DNA of 64,000 bases, taken from Mansonella perstans (Eukaryota; Nematoda; Chromadorea; Rhabditida; Onchocercidae). Below are positions 12,500-23,748 of the stretch, piece after piece. The translations under genes were made by a program, and so were the position numbers. The notes beneath the pieces are model-generated. The model saw nothing but the letters and a program-made list of their open reading frames with translations, made no database searches and was not told where the DNA came from. The stretch is taken from positions 124,001-188,000 of the forward strand of contig JBAMDO010000096.1 in assembly GCA_037074765.1 (NCBI GenBank), read 5' to 3'. Numbering within the stretch: the stretch's first letter is position 1; each line of letters opens with the position of its first letter.

Positions 12500-13580
12500 A
12501 ATTACGGTTGTGAAACAATTATACTCAAAAGGCTAATGAAGAGAAATAAAATTATTGCTTGTCTTAATTATTCGCAATAATTTCTTCAAACTGCTTTAAT
12601 TTCCTTATTTGTAAATAAGGGAAACAAAAGCGTTTCTTTATAAAATTGATGGATTGAGTGGAATTGGAACGAACTGAACTGAAATGGAGTTAAATACAAA
12701 TAGATCGCTTGCAGATATTTTCACTGTTAATGTTAACATTTAAGAAAAAAAAACATTTTTATGTGGAAAATTTATCGGAAAATATATCAATTTTACGATT
12801 TTGCGGAAATTTCATGTATTTTAATAAAATTCGATTTGCAGTTTTCTTTTGTAACATTCGAAAGCTCAAATTTTGATAATCTATGAAAATTTTTTTTTTT
12901 TGAAAAAGAATTTGAAAATTCAGATTTCATTAGTCACGTGGAAATTACTTAAGTAAAGTTTTTGAAGAACTCATTATCTACATGGTCGAAATACTTCAAT
13001 GGAAACATATAACACGGCCACTAGGATTACCCGCCAATGAATAATTATCTCTCAAAATGAATGCATCGAAGCTCAGAAGTTCATGTTTCCGGATGATGAT
13101 GTAAAAATAATGACAACAGTTAGATAACTAAAACTGTAAAATTCGACAGTTCAATTGGTCGACAGTTTCAATTGGTTTTAAATGATGCCCGGTATTTTAA
13201 CGCCTTCCAGAATTTCATTTCTAACATAGCAAAGTGATATTAGCTACAATTTAAACTTTGAATAAGCTTAGCTCACATACGTCAATAATATTGTTTACGT
13301 GCATTAATAAGACAATAGATTTGACTAGCATAGAGGAATAGCGAAAAGGAGGTCACGTAAGGCAACAATGAAATCACTGGAATATATCGCTGCTAATGCG
13401 ATAGATGAAATAATGGAATGAAGAAATCGATAATATAATTTTGATTATAATCGGATCGATTATAATTCGTATTTATGCAATTATTTATAGTCACTGATGT
13501 AATATGAGTAACACTAAAATGATCGAATCATTTCGATTCACATTTAATTGAACTTTAGAAGTAAAGTGCAAATTCTCATT
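12500..13580. other. Spacer without a recognised gene
   Basis: Base composition is somewhat less AT-rich from about 13000 onward than in the surrounding spacer, but no exon could be matched to a family. Confidence 0.4.
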
Positions 13581-13581
13581 G

Positions 13582-13866
13582 TCACTTCATCCCGTGATCT
13601 GTGATACAGATACATGTGATGCCGAAACAAAATCTTTTGACTGTATGCAATAAATTTGAGATGTAGTATTCACTATCAATTAATTTATGCCAGTCATTTA
13701 CTTCCACTAAGAATTCAGAATGCCACACGAACTTCGCCCTCCATTGAACAATAACTTCACGAATTCTCGGATTTAGACAGATACTATTTGCTAAATGAAC
13801 CACGAAATGAGAAACTATATGGGATAACGAAACAGATGATGTGCTATGAGAGAATGTGCTACTCAA
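13582..13866 (-). CDS. Possible small ORF of unknown function, 94 aa
   Basis: An open frame from ATG at 13866 to TGA at 13582 uses a mixed amino-acid set, unlike the low-complexity ORFs nearby, and lies divergent to the GOLGA7-like gene. I recognise no family, signal peptide or membrane segment, and see no flanking exons. It could be an exon, an untranslated first exon of another transcript, or chance. Kept only as a low-confidence candidate. Confidence 0.18.
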   Translation of the reverse strand: MSSTFSHSTSSVSLSHIVSHFVVHLANSICLNPRIREVIVQWRAKFVWHSEFLVEVNDWHKLIDSEYYISNLLHTVKRFCFGITCICITDHGMK

Positions 13867-14187
13867 GAGAAATTAGGTGGGGATAGAGTGGCCGAGATAG
13901 TGTTCATCTGATGAGTTGTATTTGTGGCGAAACAGCATTCAGATTCGACTCTGAAATACGTGGAATCCGCATTAGGTAAATTTCAAGAGACACTTAGTGA
14001 ATTTCAGGATGAGTGTGAAAGATTCGGGGAAGTTGTTGTTAGAAGGATTGTGTTATTCTCTTTCATCACTTAAAGGCACTCAAACAATCTTCCGTTGTAT
14101 CTGTTTGTGTTTTATATTTTGGTTTAAAGAGTAACATTGATATTTTACGTGTGTCATTTCTGTGTTTACAACGAACCAAATGGAAGG

Positions 14188-15975
14188 ATGAACTCACATG
14201 GTGACGAAATACGCGTTTTGTTGAATACGTGCAGCAAAATTTTCGTCCAACGTGACTATTCGAAAGGACTCGGCGTTCAATTTGAAACTACGTTTCCGAG
14301 TGCACTTGAAGGGAAGGTAAATATTTGGTAATAAAATTCTAGGAATAACTTTTGAAATCAACGGAAGGTCAGGTCATTTGTGATTTGTGCTGCTTTCTGA
14401 TTTAACCCAAGGGAAGGTAAATATTTGGCAATAATATTCTAGGAATAACTTTTGAAATCTACGGAAGTCAGGTCATTCATTCGTGATGTGTGCTGCTTTC
14501 TGATTTCTGACCTACTTATCGTTTCTTGCTGTTAACATCTATCATGTGCTGTCATTTGATTTTTGTCATTGGTTTCAGATGTTTGCAAGATAAAGATAAC
14601 ATGAATGTTAAATTAAAACATATGATTGCAATGCTGCACACATACCTTAAGTTGAAATGCTGAATCAGTGCTGTTGAAAGTTGAAATTAAGCAGGAATCT
14701 CGAATACTGTATCCAAATGAAATCTGTAATCCGTTGTTCTGATGAAGAAAAGTGCAAGTTTTTTTTTTTTTTTTTTTTTTTAGGTTAATGAACAAGCCTG
14801 GGCATATACAATTACGACGCTAAATTCGTACTACAATAAAGCTGAAAAAGTTTGCTGCGCAACGGTATTGGAAACATTGACCGGATGTCTTTCATGTTAC
14901 ATTTCCAGGCTTTTTCTAAAGGTTTTATTTTTTGAATTCTAAATTTTCAATTTGAATCAAAGAAATTGATGAAAATAGCACTTTTTTTTCCATACTTAAT
15001 CAGTTATGAATATTTTTTACAATGACCTTTAAAATTCAAATTCTATTCGGACTTTTTTTCTTAAAAATGTTGTGTTCACGGTGATGGTTTCCTTTGTTCT
15101 AATAAATATTTACATGCAGACGCAATACGAGAAGTCATTAATAGAAATCAGTCAATTTTTGGCGGAACAAAATGCGAATGTTTATCTTCCATCAGGCATA
15201 CATTTAACGGATCCTATTCAGCGTGGTCTTCGTGTGGTAAGATTTCATATTTTTGAAATTCTAATATCGTAAAATCACGTGATAAGTAATAAGATTTACA
15301 TGTGATAAGTGTGAGAAGGGTTTAAAGTTTTAACTGTGTGGTGAATTAGTTTTTTTTTAAGGGCTCCTAAAACTATGTTTTGTCCAAATTTTTTTAAAAA
15401 AATCGTTTGGATCGCGGGATAAATTTTTTCATGTTTTCACGATAATTTTCATATGTCAATCATTATATGGTTTGCTTTTATCACGAAACGATAAAATATG
15501 CGATGATGTAAGTAAGCTTGAAATGAGTTTGAAAATAATTTTAATTCTTTGAGGTGGAGCAGTTCACTTTTTTTCTATAAGTTTAAGTTTAGACCTGAAG
15601 AATAGTTAAAATTACATAAATCTTATGTCTTATGAACCACAGAACTATGTTCTTTAAGCTATTTCATTTGACATATTTTGTATAATTTTATAATCAACGA
15701 TTGAAATCAGATTTGTCGTCGGGTTTGGCATAAAATTTCGAGAATTAGAGAATTTCGACTGTTTTCATTTCTTTTTCAAAATTATTTTGAGACGTGCGCT
15801 TGTTTTAGGATATATATGTGACGCTGTTTCAACTTTCAGAATTTCGTGCAAAATTTTTTTGACTAAAACCATGTTTCAGTTCGAGATCAGTTTAATACAT
15901 ACATCACCAGCATTAAATCAAGATGATATAGTTCCAGAAGCAAATTATGCATTGGGCTTGGATGGAACAAAATAA
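14188..15975 (+). CDS. GOLGA7/GCP16 (Erf4 family) palmitoyltransferase accessory protein
   Basis: Four exons, 14188-14316, 14784-14921, 15120-15236 and 15880-15975, join in phase 0 and encode 159 residues. Exon 1 has IFVQRDYSKG, matching VFIQRDYS of human GOLGA7. Exon 2 has NSYYNKAEK and GCLSC, matching LNNLYAEAEK and GCLAC. Exon 3 has TQYEKSL and LTDPIQRGLRV, matching THYEKVL and LTDPIERGLRV. Exon 4 continues FEISLIH. Family members bind DHHC-type palmitoyltransferases (ZDHHC9 with GOLGA7; Erf2 with Erf4 in yeast) at the Golgi and support Ras palmitoylation. The two cysteines of GCLSC (about residues 78 and 81) correspond to those reported as acylated in human GCP16. The start ATG was chosen because it begins a 43-codon exon that meets the conserved block; earlier in-frame codons include no better ATG. 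The Asp/Asn-containing C-terminal tail extends beyond the mammalian protein. Confidence 0.93.
14311..14505. repeat. Tandem duplication (about 100 bp) covering the exon 1 donor
   Basis: GGGAAGGTAAATATTTGG at 14311 recurs at 14411, followed in both copies by CTAGGAATAACTTTTGAAAT and TGTGCTGCTTTCTGATTT. The first copy includes the last codons and GT donor of exon 1 of the GOLGA7-like gene. The second places a duplicate donor inside intron 1. Confidence 0.85.
14502..15196. repeat. Source segment of the GOLGA7 partial duplication
   Basis: This about 695-bp stretch of the intact gene is repeated at 11368-12064 in the same orientation, about 3.1 kb upstream. The left edge is within intron 1 and the right edge within exon 3. 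Confidence 0.88.
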
Positions 15976-16059
15976 CGGACGTACAGCTATTGATTATTCG
16001 TGATATTATCTGTGTTAAATGGTTATTTTTATCTTTATTCTTACTCTTACTCTGACCAT

Positions 16060-16570
16060 ATGACTCCGACGTAGCGGAAACTGATTGTCTTATATCATCT
16101 TAATATCACATTTATATTTTTTTGTAATTTTATAATATTCTCTAATTTTCGTGTCACCGATTGTCCAAAAAGTTGAAGTCGACGTGACGATATATATATA
16201 TCAAAAATGCGCACTATTTAATTTTCATGTGATTTCTTAGTTTCACATTTATATTTTTAATAATATTGTAATATTCTCTACTCTTTGTGCAGTACGTGGA
16301 ACATAAAGCTTAATTTTTGCTTTCTATTTCTTTCATTATCATCGATAGTCCAAAAAGTTGAAGTCGGCGTGATAGAAACTGATTGTGTTTATATATATAT
16401 CAAACATACGCACTGCTTAATTTTCATATGATTTCTTAGTATCACATTTATATTTTTTATAATTTAGTAATATTCTGTGTATTGTTCGTACAGTATGTGG
16501 AATATATGGCATAATTTTTGCATTCTATTTCTTACATTATCATCGAATGTCCAGAAAGGTGAAGACATTG
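16060..16570. repeat. Three-copy tandem repeat, about 190 bp
   Basis: Three diverged units each contain TGTCCA(A/G)AAAG(T/G)TGAAG near 16163, 16348 and 16548, preceded by TCACATTTATATTTTT and a TAATATTCT block. Lies downstream of the GOLGA7-like gene. Confidence 0.75.
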
Positions 16571-16664
16571 TAAAGCTTGATTTTATATGATTGTATTTTT
16601 ATTTTTGTCATTTGTGATAAGATATAGGAGATACATTATGCTTGAGATAAATGGAAATGTAGTT

Positions 16665-16990
16665 TTTTTTTTTTTATATCAAATGTTATTTTTTTCTACA
16701 TGTAGAATTCAAGACGCAAAGCCTAGGTATTTATTTTAACCTATATCTATTGCACTAATTAATTTTCTTTTTTTGTATCAGATTTTTCAGATATTATTTT
16801 TCTAAATGTAAAAATGAATTCAATATGCAAAGTCTAAGTATTTGTTTTAACCTATATCTATTGAACTAAATTTTTTTTTTGTATCAGATATTTCTAAGAT
16901 ATATCAGATGTTATGTTTTTCTACATGTAGAATTCATGATGCAAAGCCTAGGAAAATTTATTTTAACCTATATTTACTGCACTAATTAAT
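16665..16990. repeat. Three-copy tandem repeat, about 115 bp
   Basis: Units share TTTTTCTACATGTAGAATTC, GCAAAG(C/T)CTA and TTTTAACCTATAT(C/T)TA, and begin near 16680, 16795 and 16905. Confidence 0.75.
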
Positions 16991-17539
16991 TATGGATGCG
17001 GTATTTTGCTATTTTATGTTCGCAATTTATTGTAATGTGTATATAATTCATAATTTACTTTTAGAATCATTTGTATTTCCTATTTCACAGTTTTCTTTTT
17101 AGTCATTTTTTTTTTTTTTCTAAATGAATCCATAATTTAAATGTTGCGAAGATACTGTGGGAAATTTTTGTCTCAGTTCAATTTTATATGTGGTAATATG
17201 CATTTTAATCGATTTTACTCTTTTTTTTCAGTCAGTAATTTCTTTCATCACAAGTGTTGACTTGTAAGACTTTGTCTAGAAGTTTCATTTTATAGATGTT
17301 GCTGTTTACACACATATTGTCATTCCACATTCTTTAACACAGCTACTTGTAAGTGTCGTCTGTATTGTGGATGTTTTTTTTTTTTTCCTTTTATTTTTAA
17401 GTCCTAGGAATTTCTGCTATAATTGTGCACTGTAATGCTTTCATTTTATTTTCACTTAATATTTTTCAAATTTAGCAGAGCCTTTCGAATTCTATAATTT
17501 CCACTCGTCAGTGAATGATTGGTTTTTGTAGTTTCCAGT

Positions 17540-17770
17540 GGGAAAAATTTATCGTTGTGAATTTTAAAAGATAAATATGGTAATAGAATGTGTGTGGTAA
17601 CATTTATCATTGTGATATGGTGTAAATTTATCACTGACAAATTTTGTTAATAAAAATGTGCATGATAACATTTATCATTACAATGTAGTGTAAATTTATC
17701 ACTGATAAATTTGATAATAATGTGTATGCTAACATTTATTTATCACTATGATATAGCGTATAATGAAATT
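17540..17770. repeat. Tandem repeat, about 60 bp, TTTATCACTGA type
   Basis: GTAAATTTATCACTGA followed by AATGTG and AACATTTATCAT recurs about three times, ending next to a short (TA)n run near 17778. Confidence 0.65.
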
Positions 17771-17799
17771 CTTATATATATATATATATAGGAATTTCA

Positions 17800-18555
17800 C
17801 TGACTGACAAAAGAATAATTATATAGTGGAATGGAATTGAAAAGTTGAAAGTTTTTTTGAATGAAACTTGTTTTCATAAATTGCTGTCGTTTATTGCTAA
17901 CGAGCTGTAACCTACAGTAGATCTGGCACGAGCGGAAATTGCAGGATGATGATCCAAGCTAATTGGTCGTTAATTTCATTTTGCACAAGTGTTTCAGACC
18001 TCGTCTTTCGTTCTCTGTTTTTCATTTTCCATCCGCGATAAATTTCAAATGTTTTCATGTATTATGGAAGAGTTGTAACCAAATTGATTGATTGGTTAAT
18101 TGTTTTAATTTTCCCTTATGATTCTATCTAATAGATGTAAAAGAATTAAGCCATTCTTTCGATAACTTTAACGAAACAATTGTTTCAGTGTTAATGGGTT
18201 TGTCGTGGATTTTTGAGAGGTCAATTATTAGCCAGGAATAGCCAACGTTTAGACCAGGGATTATTGATCCTCTGTTGTTTTAGATTGACCACGTGAAGTC
18301 GAGCTGAATTGAGTTGAGTTGAGTTGTGTACGCACCAGATCCCCAAACTTCGGATAAGTACCAAAGGTGTAATTGTTGTTAATTCATTTAATGCAATACC
18401 ACAGATGCAATACCACATTCCGGTTGATATGCTGGATTGTGCATAAATTATTAATGCATGAGTTGAAAACAACAGTACTAGTAAAGAATATGAAAATTAC
18501 ACTGAACGATAATTTAAGTAATTTATCCATTTTGAAAAAAATGGCCCCTGTCCAA
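17800..18555. other. Spacer without a recognised gene
   Basis: Mostly unique sequence with locally higher GC around 18220-18480 and a short GAGTT repeat near 18308. No tRNA fold or conserved coding exon was recognised. Confidence 0.4.
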
Positions 18556-18559
18556 AGTT

Positions 18560-19275
18560 AGTAAGTAGTAATATGGCTAACGTTTATCATCTGTCTTGTC
18601 ATCATTTTGTCATCTGTTTGTCACCTGTCTCAAATGCAACATTTGTCATCTCTTACATTTGCAAAAAAGATTAAGGGAATGATTTATTTAGTCAGCAATT
18701 TAAAATTGTCCATATGTGTGATACCATATACTAATATATCAAAGGAACCTCACCAACCCATTTCTTCCTTTTTTCAACCCCTATTATGATAAGGGATCAA
18801 GAAATACATGTATTACGAAAAGGAGGTTGGAGTGCAAGCACGGAAAGCTCGTTGTTAAATTTCATTTTTATGTTTTAACTGCATTTTAATAGACGACGCT
18901 CTTCTCAAACTTATCTTGCAATTCGAAAACTCCCTAACTATTTCTCTACAAACCATGTTTCATGATCCAGAACCAATCGACCATCACCATCATTACTTTT
19001 CGATTAGTAATATGGCTAACGTTTTGTAGGTGCACATTGAAAGTATCATTAATTTATAGTGGAACAGCATTTGTCGTCTACAGTGCAGCGTTTTGTCACC
19101 TCAGTGCACCATTTTGTCATCTCACTGCAGCATTTTGTAATCATGTGCAGCATTTTGTCTCTCAGTGCAGCATTTTGCCATCTTAGTGCAGCATTTTGTC
19201 ATCTATTGCAAAAAGAAAGGAAATGATTTAATCAGCAATTTAAAAATGTCCATATGTGGCACTACCATATGGTGA
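18560..19275. repeat. Direct repeat pair with an internal about 20-bp array
   Basis: TAGTAATATGGCTAACGTTT occurs near 18570 and 19005, and AATGATTTA plus CAGCAATTTAAAA and GTCCATATGTG near 18675 and 19220, so two related blocks about 440 bp apart are present. The second block contains about six copies of a 20-bp unit, CAGTGCAGCATTTTGTCATC, at 19078-19205, expanded relative to the first. Confidence 0.7.
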
Positions 19276-19279
19276 CAAA

Positions 19280-21030
19280 TTTCATTTTTATTTTTCATGT
19301 TTCTCAAATTTCACAAAAATCACTATAACTGAGTCGATACTACACATTTGCAAAAATTAGTTTGTTTTTTTCAGGGGAAAAAAAGCTAACATTTAGTTAG
19401 GTTTTTGAAATTCCGCCCTTCGTAAATAAAATTTTCAAATTATTGAAACGCGCGAAATTTCGTCACTGAAATTTTTTCCTTTCAAAGTTTAATTTTATTT
19501 ATGCAAAATAAATTTGATTAACTTTAAGAACACAAAACTAAATACTTGCAAGTAGGGACAAAAACATATTGATCATACGGAATCAGAGAGGATAAGTTAA
19601 TGGTCACTCATTGATGATAAATTTTGTTTGAAAAACATTGTCGATTGGGGAGAGAGAAGTGATCATTTGCACAGATCGTATTTGCAAATAAAATTAAATA
19701 ATGTCAAATTAGATCTGGGAAATATTTTATTTATTCTATAGAAATCATGGGGAAGTATTTTTGGAAATTTTTTTTTGCAATGATTAATTTTAATCTTTTC
19801 TTGAAAAAATCATTGAATTCTGGTGTAATTTGAAGTTTCAACAAAGTCGTTAAAATTTAAAAAAAGTAGAATTAAGCATTTCAAACAGGCTATAAGCATA
19901 ATTTGAATATGCATATTGTTTATTGCCTGCACATACATAGTTCAAAAAATGTTAGCACATTTTATTCATAAATAATTTCAGTGAATGTTAATGGATTTAA
20001 ATTTGCGCAAACGTCGTGGGTAAATAAAGAATGTCAACTTCGTTTTCTTTTTTGTTTGTTTATCATTTCTTGAAGCGTCGTGTGTGGTCCTTTCTTTTTA
20101 TATCATTTATCAATTGTTGAAGCGTTGTGTGTGGTCCTTCTGTGTAGCATCCTGTCATTTTGCTCGAAAATTTTCAATCTTTTTGAGAAAAGTTTTCTCT
20201 TCGAGCGATTTCATCGTAAAATAAACCGAGCACCAAACCAACACCGAACCAACAACAATATCAGTCCTCATTCTATCGGATGGTATTTGCAAGATACAGT
20301 AAGATACAGTCTCTGGTTGTCAACAAATGTTTTTTATATTCTAAAAAATATTTTAAAATTTAACTTAAACATTGATTTTTACAAATGTTATGATTTACTT
20401 TGATACTTTCATAAGATGAAATAATGATGAATAAATGAACAAATAAAATAATGTCAAAATTTACTTAAGCATACTGCTGTCCAATTGTCAAGTACAAAGT
20501 GCACACACAAGTCATCATTCGATTTCTTCGTCAAACTTCACATCAATTTGAGATTGCGCCTTAATAGATCAAAGCGCGAAGTTTTTTTTTTCTCGCAGAT
20601 TATTCGATAGATATTGAGTAAGTAAGAAATGATATGTAAGTAGGAAAAAAAAATTTCCAAGTGATAAATTATCAATGATTATTAATGAACAGTGAAATTT
20701 AGGAGGGAAGTTTTCTTTAAATTTGTCTTTTTTTTTGGCAGATATTCTTGAAATTTTGGGTAAATGAAAATATGAGATTTTCGATATGTTTCAGTCATTT
20801 CTTTTTTTTTTTTTAATTTATGAACTTCTTTTCATCAAATAGGTCATTTCTGTTATTTTTTGTGAAGGTCATTTCTGGTCATGTGTGCGATTTTTTGTGA
20901 AGCAGTTTACACATCTTTAGCAACTTCTTAACTACTTTCACAAATATTTCACATTCTGGACAATTTTTACATTTGTAAAATATTTCACATTTTAAGCAAT
21001 TTCTCAATCAGCATTCCCTTGTGATAAGCC
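19280..21030. other. AT-rich spacer
   Basis: No supported gene. A small duplication of GAAGCGT(C/T)GTGTGTGGTCCTT lies near 20073 and 20119. Confidence 0.45.
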
Positions 21031-21039
21031 AACCAATCA

Positions 21040-21535
21040 AGAGTAACTGAAGTAACACAGTTCTTGAGAAACTGAAGTAACACAGTTCTTAGAGTTACTG
21101 AAGTAATACAGTTGTAGACTAACTGGAGTAACACAGTTGTTAGACTAACTGGAGTAACACAGTTGTTAGACTAACTGGAGTAACACAGTTGTAGACTAAC
21201 TGGAGTAACACAGTTGTAGACTAACTGGAGTAACACAGTTGTAGACTAACTGGAGTAACACAGTTGTTAGACTAACTGGAGTAACACAGTTGTAGACTAA
21301 CTGGAGTAACACAGTTGTCAGACTAACTGGAGTAACACAGTTCTGAGAGTTACTGAAGTAACACAGTTCTTGAGTAACTGAAGTAACACAGTTCTTTGAG
21401 TAACTGAAGTAACACAGTTCTTTGAGTAACTGAAGTAACAGAGTTCTTTGAATTACCGGAGTAACACAGTTCTTAAAGTAACTAGAGTAATATAGCTCTT
21501 TGAGTAATTGCAGTAACAACTCTTAGAGTAAGTCA
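21040..21535. repeat. Minisatellite, 21-25 bp unit, about 20 copies
   Basis: Head-to-tail units of the form GTAACTGAAGTAACACAGTT or CTAACTGGAGTAACACAGTT are separated by a variable TCTTGA/GTTAGA/GTAGA spacer. Two subtypes are grouped: the GTAGACTAACTGG type fills the middle and the TCTTTGAGTAACTGA type the flanks. The centre is more uniform than the ends, as expected when arrays grow from within. The long minus-strand ORF across it is a by-product. Confidence 0.92.
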
Positions 21536-21959
21536 TAAAACAACTCAAAAGATAGACTAGTATATACTACGTAATAGTAGTAATGTTAATTTATCAATTA
21601 TTTAAATTTCAATGACTGATTAGAAAGTTTGTAAAAGTTGCGCTTGTTTGTTTAAGGTATTGAATATTTGCTTACATTTATAAATATTCATAATTTTTAA
21701 GTTATACATAAAACCTGCATTATTTGTTTATTTAATTTTTAATTCAATTTATAATGAATAGAAATGATTTTATTTGAATAATTTCAAAGCTAAATACGAT
21801 TTTTGTGAAATTAACTTAATTGCCTGAGATCATTTGAATTGTGGTTATTGGATTTTCTCACTATTTGATGAAATTAACTTAATTGCCTGAGAATTTAGTC
21901 GAACTCTCGTTTTTTCCTCTACGAATTTTTCTCTGAATTTATTTCTCCAAAAAACTATA

Positions 21960-22190
21960 ACATAAATCAGTCCACTGATTTATTAATCAAAGAATAATAA
22001 ATATTACTAAACCAAAAGCGTTAGGGACAATAGACAAACTTATTATTCGGCAAAACTGTTTGATGTGTCAAATAACAATAAGTATTCGTAAGTTAAGAAG
22101 CCTTGGACGACAGTGAACTTGTATTATTCGGCAAAACTGTTTAATGTGTCAAAGAATAATAAATATTCCTAAGCCAAAGAACCTATTAGG
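21960..22190. repeat. Tandem repeat, about 105 bp, two to three copies
   Basis: TTATTCGGCAAAACTGTTT(G/A)ATGTGTCAAA is present near 22045 and 22127, each followed by AATAATAAATATTC-like sequence, with a further partial unit near 21985. Confidence 0.7.
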
Positions 22191-22274
22191 CACAATTATT
22201 TATCAGTTTCAATTAATAACAAAAATGATTTCATCGTCAAGTTTAGCTTCTAAAATTTTACGACCAAAAAATTC

Positions 22275-22445
22275 ACGTATTATATTCAAATTAATTAAAA
22301 TTCACACCTCATGTTCAAATTAATTAAAAACCGCACCTTATATCCAAATTAATTAAGATTCATACTTTATATTTAAATTAATTAAAGTTCGCACTTCACG
22401 CTTAAATTAATTGAAATTCACACCTTATATTTAAATTACTTTGAA
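22275..22445. repeat. Tandem repeat, about 32 bp, five to six copies
   Basis: Units consist of TTCACACCTTATATTCAAAT followed by TAATTAAAA with substitutions. Confidence 0.75.
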
Positions 22446-22449
22446 ATCT

Positions 22450-23660
22450 TTAGCAATTCATTGTAATTTGTCATTTTTCACTTTTAATTATGCAGCAATC
22501 ATTAAGTTCCCATAGCTGATTTATGTGTATTCATATTAAGTTATCCATTCTATCAATTGATGATTTTTTTAAAAAAAATCGTTTCGGAAAATTTGAATTT
22601 GAAATTTAAAAAAAAAGTTAAAAAAAAATTTGAATTAAAAAAAAAAGGATCAGTAAGGAAATTTAGCAAAGATTTATGATGCTTAAAAGTTTTTCTTGCC
22701 TAGAAAATATTTTTACTTAAATTCATACAATATCAATCAATTAAAACAAAATGTACAAATATTTTGAGCAATATTTTCTCTTAGCAGTGAATAAAAATCA
22801 AGGTAAATTCAATGAGACATGTAGAGATAGAGACAAAGAGAAAGAGAGAGAGAGAGAAAGACAGAAAAAAAACAATTTTATACATTTTGAGATCATTAAT
22901 CATTAATTTAAATCAATAACAATAAACAACAACAATAACAGTGATAGTGGTAATAGTGGCAGCAGTAATTTGTGCTAGTATCAATAAAGAGCATTAATTA
23001 TGAACATCCATTAACTATTATTAATTAACTTATTTTATTATTAACAAAAGATCAAAATTTACAATGAAAGATGAAAATGAAGTATATCATTTGTACGAGG
23101 TACAAAATTTTCCATTTAAAAATATTTCATGAGAAGAACTATAGTATTGATCTAAAACATCTTTTACAGTGATGAATGACAAGAAATCATAATAAGATAG
23201 CTTGCTGACAGAATAATTGGGTGGAAATTTCCAAAACGTAACTTTATGAAATTTCAAACTTAACACAGAGATAGAAATGTAGAGCGAAAACAAATGATTA
23301 AGATTAATTCGAATCATCTTTAAATTTTCTAATTCAATGCTAAATCAAAATTTAAATTGAAAATTCTTTTTTATTATTTAAAAAAAAAGGAAACAATCAT
23401 AATCAATATTATTTGCTATATTAATAATCAATATTATTTGTTGTATTGTCGAACACGGACAGAGAGATATCAAAAATTGCATAATTGCTAAAATAAACTT
23501 ACTATTAAAATAGGAAATGATTTGAACGAAATTAACAAATTATTGGCAACATAATAAATATTCAATATTTTTAAACATCAAATTATTCTTTGCTAAAAAA
23601 TTTAAAACTATTTTAACTAAAATGAAATTTCGAAATTTAATAAATAAATCCATCCAATCA
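22450..23660. other. AT-rich spacer, 3' side of the receptor gene
   Basis: Only a (GA)n microsatellite near 22835-22860 and homopolymer runs are seen. A 76-codon ORF on the minus strand (23087-23317) has no recognisable features. Confidence 0.4.
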
Positions 23661-23663
23661 TTT

Positions 23664-23669
23664 TTTATT
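23664..23669 (-). promoter_or_regulatory. Candidate polyadenylation signal for the receptor gene
   Basis: AATAAA on the minus strand, about 80 nt after the receptor stop codon, is at a plausible distance. Not proven, because the hexamer is common in this AT-rich DNA. Confidence 0.4.
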
Positions 23670-23748
23670 CCGCTTAAGCGAATATTTTAATAATCAAGTA
23701 AATGAAGCAGATTTTTAGTAAATATTCTAGGATAATGGTATAAGGAAA

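Noticed and set aside
15072..15119. Hydrophobic stretch read through before TQYEK in the GOLGA7-like gene
   Set aside because: It has no upstream acceptor. The TGCAG at 15119 with the AAG/GTTTTA donor at 14921 gives a join that matches the family, so this part is intron 2.
21196..21519. 107-codon minus-strand ORF with repeated CVTPVSLTTVLLQL-like units
   Set aside because: By-product of the 21-25 bp minisatellite. Unit lengths are not multiples of three, so the frame would not be preserved by selection.
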